Positions 58,376 to 64,000 of a stretch of 64,000 bases of DNA are shown in pieces. Source of the DNA: Ceratopteris richardii. Lineage: Eukaryota; Streptophyta; Polypodiopsida; Polypodiales; Pteridaceae. The notes beneath the pieces were generated by a model. The model saw only the letters and a program-made list of their open reading frames with translations. It had not been told where the DNA came from and did not search any database. The stretch is from contig CM035438.1 of the NCBI GenBank assembly GCA_020310875.1, forward strand, positions 99,918,639 to 99,982,638, written 5' to 3'. How positions within the stretch are numbered: position 1 is the first letter of the stretch; the number at the start of each line of letters is the position of its first letter. The position numbers and the translations under genes are program-made.

Positions 58376-59640
58376 AAACATCTATGCTATTGGAACCACC
58401 TATAATGCCCAATGTACGTAATCTACACTGACATGAAGGTTTGAACAGAGAGTTACAAAGTAACACAACACTAAATGCACAAGGAGCTTATGTGTTGGAT
58501 GCAAGCTGCTAGGTGGATTTGTTGAAGAAACTTGACACAAGTTACCTACACACACAGGACTGACTGGCAAAACTTGGATAGATTGCAATAGCTAGACATA
58601 CATGGTTGCCAAACATAAGGTTGGACAAAGATTTGAAAATTTATACCTTATAAAACCTATAGCAAAATAGCCTTCATACTTGCTCTATTATATTGCAATT
58701 TACTCGAGCTTAATACACTCCTTTGAACCTGCACTAATACCAAAATCTTAGGCCAAGAATCAAATAAACATGCAAACACACATGAACAAGACCCAAGTGT
58801 TCCAAAAACTTGAAACTTTCAATTGCTACTACTGTAAATGCCTTCATACATAAGGGCCATAATTAAAACGTAAGATCCAACCTTCACATAGACAAAAAAG
58901 AGAAAAAAAATGACAAAGTGCTTTGGATAAAGATGTGTACTAGTGTATATACATAGTACAAGGACATAAGAAGCCAAAATGAACTCACAAGAAGCTCTTT
59001 GAAGTGAGTATCTATCACTCCCAAGAATGATAAGAAAACTCAACCATAATGAAGCTTAGCACAAAATTAGCATATACAAAATTTGCCTACCAAATGATTG
59101 CATATACAAAGAGTCCTTATGAAGGTTCACACTCTGCTCTCATCATTGGCACATGGACCATGAAACATTGTACAACCATCTTGGAAATTCAAAATGATGG
59201 TCTAAGCTTTGTACATTATCATGAGCTATACTTTCAAAAATCTTTCTTATGTCATGTACATTGTAGACAACAAATAAATCTTAATATGTACACAGAATAG
59301 AGCATACACAACAATTCAAGGATAGGGATTAACATGTTCAAAGCATAACTTTCCTCAAAGTTCATGGAGAAGCTAAACATGTCATAAGGGGGACAATAGA
59401 CCTATAGACTGGAGCAACTTGACATAACAATCCCACACCTGCCCATACCTGTTCACACATGCCTAAACATAATTGTCCCAATTTATTTTGGCAAATGCAT
59501 ACCTAACCCTTGAACACACTTGCACATACACACGTGAGACACTTGCATACATACTTCTACACACATCTATCTGGAAACAACATTAGATTACCAAATTTTT
59601 TATCAAAGATAGGTCCCAAATTCCAATATGTTCAATGTGC
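58376..59640. other. Unassigned DNA
   Basis: AT-rich. No genes, RNA genes or internal repeats recognised. Confidence 0.5.
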
Positions 59641-59669
59641 AAGCCTTCAAATCCTCTAAAAGGATTGTT

Positions 59670-60060
59670 GAATGTATGCACATACATACACAAATATAAG
59701 CATTAATAGAAACATAATATATACATGCAAGCATCACACATATATTCAAATTTCAGACATACACATATACATACATATACACATGCAAGAATACAAGTGT
59801 ACAAATACAAAAGTACAAACATGCACACATGCAAGCATCTCACATGCAAGAATCACACATGCACACATATATACATACACACATACATATTATGTGCATA
59901 CATGCAAGAATACAAGAATACGAACATACACACATGCAAGCATCATATAGGCAAGCATCACACATGCACACATATATACATACACACATACATATTACAT
60001 ACATACATGCAAGAATAAAAGAATACAAACATACATGCAAGCATGGCACATGCATGAGTG
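59670..60060. repeat. ACAT-rich minisatellite array
   Basis: After an ACATAC simple-sequence lead (59670-59781), units start CATGCAAGAATA at 59782, 59901 and 60006 (119, 105 and about 55 bases). The shared core has ACACATGCACACATATATAC and ACATACACACATACATATTA. The open frames here are repeat artefacts. Confidence 0.8.
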
Positions 60061-60347
60061 CATGCATATATAGATACATAAATAGGCAGGAACATCAGGG
60101 AAAACATTAAGGGCGATTTATAGCCCAATGGCGATTGTTTTGCAATTTTGAAAAAAAATGGCTAATCTAATGACTTTGTAGGATCTTATATAAGCACAAA
60201 AAATTATAGATTAGATGCCTTCAATGTGGATATATTCGCCACTAGTATAAGGTACTTCTCATATGTATGATATAATTTCGCCAAATAGGTACATGTCTAT
60301 TTGGGGGGTGAGTCTTCCCTTGGCGGATAGAATTTGACGAGATTAAT
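60061..60347. other. Unassigned DNA
   Basis: No gene or repeat recognised. Confidence 0.5.
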
Positions 60348-60566
60348 CCCACATTTGATGGATTCCCAAGATGAGCCATAAAAGGAGCAAGGTCCTCGCA
60401 TTTCTTCATGCTTGGGTAGTGTAATAAAGTAAGTCTATGATCCAAGGATCTGGCCAGTTCAGACAGATCTAAAATCGGACACTGTTTGGTCATCCGTGTG
60501 TATGACCAAAGATCTCAAGTTTAGACTTACTAGGAGGTCTTGTGCTCTTGTGAACAAGTGACCCAC

Positions 60567-60621
60567 TTAGCTTAGTGGTTAAGTCTCAAGGATGTGAAGG
60601 AGGAGGTCTTGGGTTCAATCC
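60567..60621 (+). promoter_or_regulatory. tRNA-like A/B boxes in D 5' LTR
   Basis: TTAGCTTAGTGG followed by TTAAG (A box, 60567-60578) and GGGTTCAATCC followed by CCATGG (B box, 60611-60621) fit the Pol III internal promoter consensus closely. Spacing is 44 bases. The T-arm stem TGGG/CCCA around TTCAATC can form. The acceptor stem pairs at 5 of 7 positions at best, so it is not a functional tRNA gene. Confidence 0.65.
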
Positions 60622-60687
60622 CCATGGGGAACATGGGAAGAGTATTTTACCCAAAGAGATCTAGAGCCTTCTAAAAGCATCCACTTG

Positions 60688-60705
60688 AGTTAACTCGAGT
60701 TAACT
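60688..60705. promoter_or_regulatory. 18-bp perfect palindrome in D LTR
   Basis: AGTTAACTCGAGTTAACT reads the same on both strands. It recurs unchanged at 63139-63156 in the other LTR, about 90 bases ahead of the TATA box, where transcription-factor dimers could bind. Confidence 0.6.
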
Positions 60706-60869
60706 GGGACACTTGGCGCACATGTAGTTACATGGCTGACACATGGATCGTTAGTATCCACCTGCCCAAGAAGGCAGTCCCCTGGAGAGAGCTATATATA
60801 GAGGCATTTAGTTGGGAGGAGAGTCATCTCTCAAGCCAAGTGGTGGTCATAATCCTTGTTCTGTTTCAT

Positions 60870-60882
60870 TGGTATCAGAGCC
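60870..60882 (+). other. D primer binding site
   Basis: TGGTATCAGAGCC lies one base after the LTR's CA end and is a perfect match to the initiator tRNA-Met complement. Confidence 0.93.
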
Positions 60883-62857
60883 TAGCATTTTGTCATTGGA
60901 ATTCGGATTGGCTTTCATTTGAAAACCCTAGCAAAGAAGCATTGGAGATATTCTATTAAAGGTTTTCAAGTTCCCAAGGTTAAAGTACAAGATCGTGAAA
61001 TGATCATGTCAAGGGATTAAAACCTAGAATATCAAGATAGAGATAGTGCATGAAACAGCGAAATTCTTGTCAAGAATTAAAGCTAAAAGGTTCTTTATCA
61101 AAAGATGTTGTAGACTTTAGGATAAAATTCACTCACATGTCAATGTGAGTATAAAGTAAGGTGGTATGGGACACCAGATTTTATACTCAGATTGATGTAG
61201 GAAAGATGGTATGGGACATCGGATTGTGAGATGATGATTATCTTTTAGTCCTTGTTTGGATCTTGAAGTTAGGTTTGATCTTCAAGGGAATTAAAACTTC
61301 AAAGAAGGAGTTTAAATTCAAGAAGGATCTCAAGATACTTCAAGACGACTTCAAGATCAAGGAAACTCAAGATATGAAGTAAGTAACTTCCAAGATCTTC
61401 TTAGAACACTTCAAGCTTAAGTGTTATTGATAAAAAATATTTGATAAATTTCTGAAAGAAGTTGGACTTTGATTTTGAGTTGATCTTTTCAACTAAAGAT
61501 TTAATTGACTAAGTCAAGCATCAAGTTCCTAGTGTAACTTGATAAATTCACTCTTTTGACTCAAAGAAATGCACAAGAATTGCATTCACGATTAGGAGTC
61601 AAAAAGATTGAATGTGACATGAACTTAGTCTCAAGTGAAGCATTATTTGAATACGAAACTCATCGACAGAACCTTAGTGGGTCGACACACTGATGTTGGT
61701 TACCACACTAGTATCTTGTGGTTGGATGATGTTTTTGATTTTCTTTGAATCTTTTTGAGAATCCACCTTATTTCTCTTAAAGATAAAGACAATGCTTCAA
61801 TACCTTGTTGAAATAGATCGTTGAGAAGTTAAAGTCTTGAGTCAACTAGACTTTGACTCATAGCAAGTTTAGGTATCTTCAAAGTTTGAATTGGTTGTAC
61901 AGAGTTTTAATTATTTCTTTTTTGCTTTCCAAATCTTTTGGAATTGGCTCAGACATGGTATCTGATTCCTTTTGCAAAAGACCAGGGTTAGCCAGTTAGA
62001 ATAAAATAACTAACTTGAACATCCTAGATAGATGTTATGTACAAGAACCTTTTCAATCTTCCAAAAATGATAAGTCTAAGTGGACTTATTCATTTGAGTT
62101 TGCTTCAAGTTATAGCATAAATGATTTCCTAGAGTCCAGTATACTCTAGAATAGGGAAGTTAGGAATTGCTCATCAGATTCACAATTCCCAAGAACTTTT
62201 AGTTAATGTCTTTGAGAAAAGTGTCCTAAGTTGGATAATTTTCATTTTGAATTTGAATTGGTGAAGTTAGTATGATTGATTCCACCGAAATGGTAAACTT
62301 TCTCTTACAGTTTACATAGGATTTTTTCAACTCATTGGGACAAAGTAGTCCTCTAGTGGGGTGAAAAAATCAAGTAATTGTTGGATCAAAGTAAACCATT
62401 GTATAAACATCTAAGTTAGATGTTTGAGACAACCAAACTTCAAGTTCTCCAAAACAAATTCAAGTGACTCAAGAATTCTCAAAAGTCTTGCGAGGGATAA
62501 GAATCCCACCTTCATTACTCAGTCCATGCACCAGTCATGCCCAGAAATAGACTAGTAATTTGAATCCACCTAGTTCACATGTTTGTGCCTAGATCGCATA
62601 TCCAGAAACTGTGAACTCGCGAGGGATGTGTTTAGATCCACCCTTATTATTCTTCACTAGTTTGTACTTTGTCCTGTTCATCAAAGTGCAAAACCGGATA
62701 GTGTTTTGAGTCATTTGGGCAGGGATGCCACCATAGAGATGAGACATGTTCTTCCAGTTCTAGAACATGACCATGTTCTTCCAGTTTTAGAACATGAGGC
62801 TCGAGGGTTGCCTACAGTATGTATATAGCTCTATTTTCAAGGACGAACATATTTTCC
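60883..62857 (+). other. D internal region, non-coding
   Basis: Purine-rich DNA with very frequent TCAAG words and a duplicated GGTATGGGACA(C/T)C(A/G)GATT (about 61163 and 61209). No open frame with a domain is present. Twin hairpins sit near its 3' end. Confidence 0.7.
62745..62796 (+). repeat. Twin 25-bp hairpins near D polypurine tract
   Basis: Arms CATGTTCT / AGAACATG around a TCCAGTT(C/T)T loop occur twice in a row (62745-62769 and 62772-62796, period 27), ending about 62 bases before the polypurine tract. Confidence 0.75.
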
Positions 62858-62870
62858 AAGGGGGGAAGAA
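62858..62870 (+). other. D polypurine tract
   Basis: AAGGGGGGAAGAA directly precedes TGTACTAAAG of the right LTR. Confidence 0.9.
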
Positions 62871-63319
62871 TGTACTAAAGTAAGTTTATGATCCAAGGAT
62901 CTGGCCGGTTCAGACAGATCTAAAATCGGACACTGTTTGTTCATCCGTGTGTATGACCAAAGATCTCAAGTTTAGACTTACTAGGAGGTCTTGTGCTCTT
63001 GTGAACAAGTGACCCACTTAGCTTAGTGGTTAAGTCTCAAGGATGTGAAGGAGGAGGTCTTGGGTTCAGTCCCCATGGGGAACATGGGAAGAGTATTTTG
63101 CCCAAAGAGATCTAGAGCCTTCCAGAAGCATCCACTTGAGTTAACTCGAGTTAACTGGGACACTTGGGGCACATGTAGTTACATGGATGAGACATGGATG
63201 GTTAGTATCCACCTGCCCAAGAAGTCAGTCCCCTGGAGAGAGCTATATATAGAGGCATTTAGTTGGGAGGAGAGTCATCTCTCAAGCCAAGTGGTGGTCG
63301 TAATCCTTGTTCTGTTTTA
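62871..63319 (+). repeat. D 3' LTR
   Basis: 449 bases. Its A box (63018-63029) is identical to the left LTR. Its B box (63062-63072) reads GGGTTCAGTCC, one change. The TATA box at about 63244-63251 is conserved. Confidence 0.93.
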
Positions 63320-63545
63320 GGTAGCTCTCTCAATGATGAGCTCCTCCCTCTTGTGCGCATGCATGAAGAGGCCATACAAAATTTGAAAGTCATAAATCCC
63401 ACATTTGAGGGATTTCTGAGCACACCTACAAAAGGAGCGCTCTGCTTTCATTCCCTTCAAGCCTGGGTGGTCTCTCAATGAAGAGTGCCATCTCTTTGTC
63501 CTTCTCGTGCACAAGCATGAAGATGAATAAAGAAAAGGGATTCCT

Positions 63546-64000
63546 CCTCGAGGGGAGTTCTTTTTTGCATTTTGTGAGGGGTTGTATTTAAGTAATGTGA
63601 CCTCTTATATGGGACAATGAAGGAGAGACATAGGCTGTCAATGAGATCCTCCAATCCCTTGCATATGGGATTAAATGGGATCCAAATATGGCTCCGTAGT
63701 CTCATATTTCTTAGAGTTTGGATCCCTCTTATAGTTCCAATGAAAGGTATCATGAATATTTGCCCACATTTATATACTTTTGTACTAAGAAGCGGCTCTT
63801 ATTTTTTTCCCTGTTGAACATTGAACACTAGGAGTCTTTGAATCGCATCATTTCAGATATTTAAATAAAAAAAGAAATCAATCAAATAAGAAAATACCCT
63901 TTTGTAATCAGTCGATTTGAAAAATATTAGAAGGTTCAACATCCTTGATGTGTTTCCTCTCATATAATACTACACATTCACTTCTTTGTTGGGAGTAACT
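63546..64000. other. Unassigned DNA at right edge
   Basis: No gene recognised. A 92-codon minus frame (63475-63753) has no recognisable motif. Confidence 0.45.

Larger units (their letters stand above)
60420..60868 (+). repeat. D 5' LTR
   Basis: 449 bases, TGTAATAAAG to CTGTTTCA. It contains tRNA-like boxes, an 18-bp palindrome and TATATATA at 60793-60800. Confidence 0.93.
60420..63319 (+). mobile_element. D: non-coding LTR element, 2.9 kb
   Basis: Two 449-base LTRs (60420-60868 and 62871-63319) are flanked by the exact target duplication GGTAG (60415-60419 and 63320-63324). A perfect primer binding site follows the left LTR and a polypurine tract precedes the right LTR. The 2.0-kb internal region has no protein homology on either strand. 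About 15 LTR-LTR differences by eye (about 3 percent), including loss of the terminal CA (now TA) in the right LTR. A small LARD-like or large TRIM-like non-autonomous element that would need proteins from elsewhere. Confidence 0.93.
60348..63545 (+). repeat. 145-bp tandem duplication split by element D
   Basis: CCCACATTTGA(T/G)GG at 60348 recurs at 63398. After removing D and one target copy (60420-63324, 2905 bases) the period is 145 bases. Shared blocks are AAAAGGAGC, TTCATGCTTGGGTAG / TTCAAGCCTGGGTGG, TCTCTCAATGA(T/A)GAG and TCGTGCACAAGCATGAAGA / TTGTGCGCATGCATGAAGA. Confidence 0.75.

Noticed and set aside
59672..60110. His/Thr-rich frames of 90-97 codons in three phases
   Set aside because: Produced by the ACAT-rich minisatellite; the same words appear in all three frames.
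60558..60632. Possible genuine tRNA gene
   Set aside because: A and B boxes are good but the acceptor stem and anticodon arm do not pair well, and the sequence is repeated at 63009-63083 inside an LTR pair.

Overview
This window is plant nuclear DNA made almost entirely of retrotransposons. It contains several lineages of Ty1/copia elements, one Ty3/gypsy element, L1-type LINE remnants, a SINE-like tRNA-derived segment and long AT/TG microsatellites. I found no convincing host gene. Plant tRNA-iMet-type primer binding sites (TGGTATCAGAGC variants), the plant copia gag families, low GC and dense nesting of old elements point to a land plant with a large, repeat-rich genome. A gymnosperm or similar large-genome plant is my guess, but the species is not decidable from this sequence.

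Layout. 1-4284: a decayed plus-strand copia (R1) whose RNase H is duplicated. 4285-7174: its 3' LTR start, then AT-rich DNA without genes. 7175-15555: a decayed plus-strand Ty3/gypsy element with both LTRs, an internal deletion of most of the integrase, a tandem repeat in its 3' untranslated part and a (TA)n tract grown at the TATA box of its 3' LTR. 15576-19680: a minus-strand LINE whose ORF1 is split by a non-autonomous LTR element E (16761-18874, exact 5-bp target duplication CTTGA). 19757-26193: a complete minus-strand copia with two 1022-bp LTRs, target duplication GTCCG and an uninterrupted 1384-codon gag-pol; it is the only element here that looks recently mobile. 27010-28020: a minus-strand copia fragment. 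28717-44071: a three-level nest. Old copia A contains copia B (31861 to about 42727), and B contains the non-coding large-LTR element C (34440-40507). 44690-46863: LINE fragments in both orientations. 46864-53154: a decayed minus-strand copia F with both LTRs. 53155-60347: mostly unassigned DNA with a SINE-like segment and long microsatellites and minisatellites. 60420-63319: a second non-coding LTR element D with exact target duplication GGTAG, inserted into a 145-bp duplicated unit.

How the parts relate. The intact copia could supply its own Gag, protease, integrase and reverse transcriptase. C, D and E keep only cis signals (LTR, TATA box, primer binding site and, in C and D, a polypurine tract), so they would have depended on proteins from autonomous relatives. 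The observation most worth following up is that C and D, whose LTRs are not obviously alike in sequence, both carry a tRNA-like A-box/B-box pair at almost the same place in U3 (about +150 to +205) ahead of a TATA box at about +375 to +385. This recalls the Cassandra elements, which carry 5S rRNA sequence in their LTRs.
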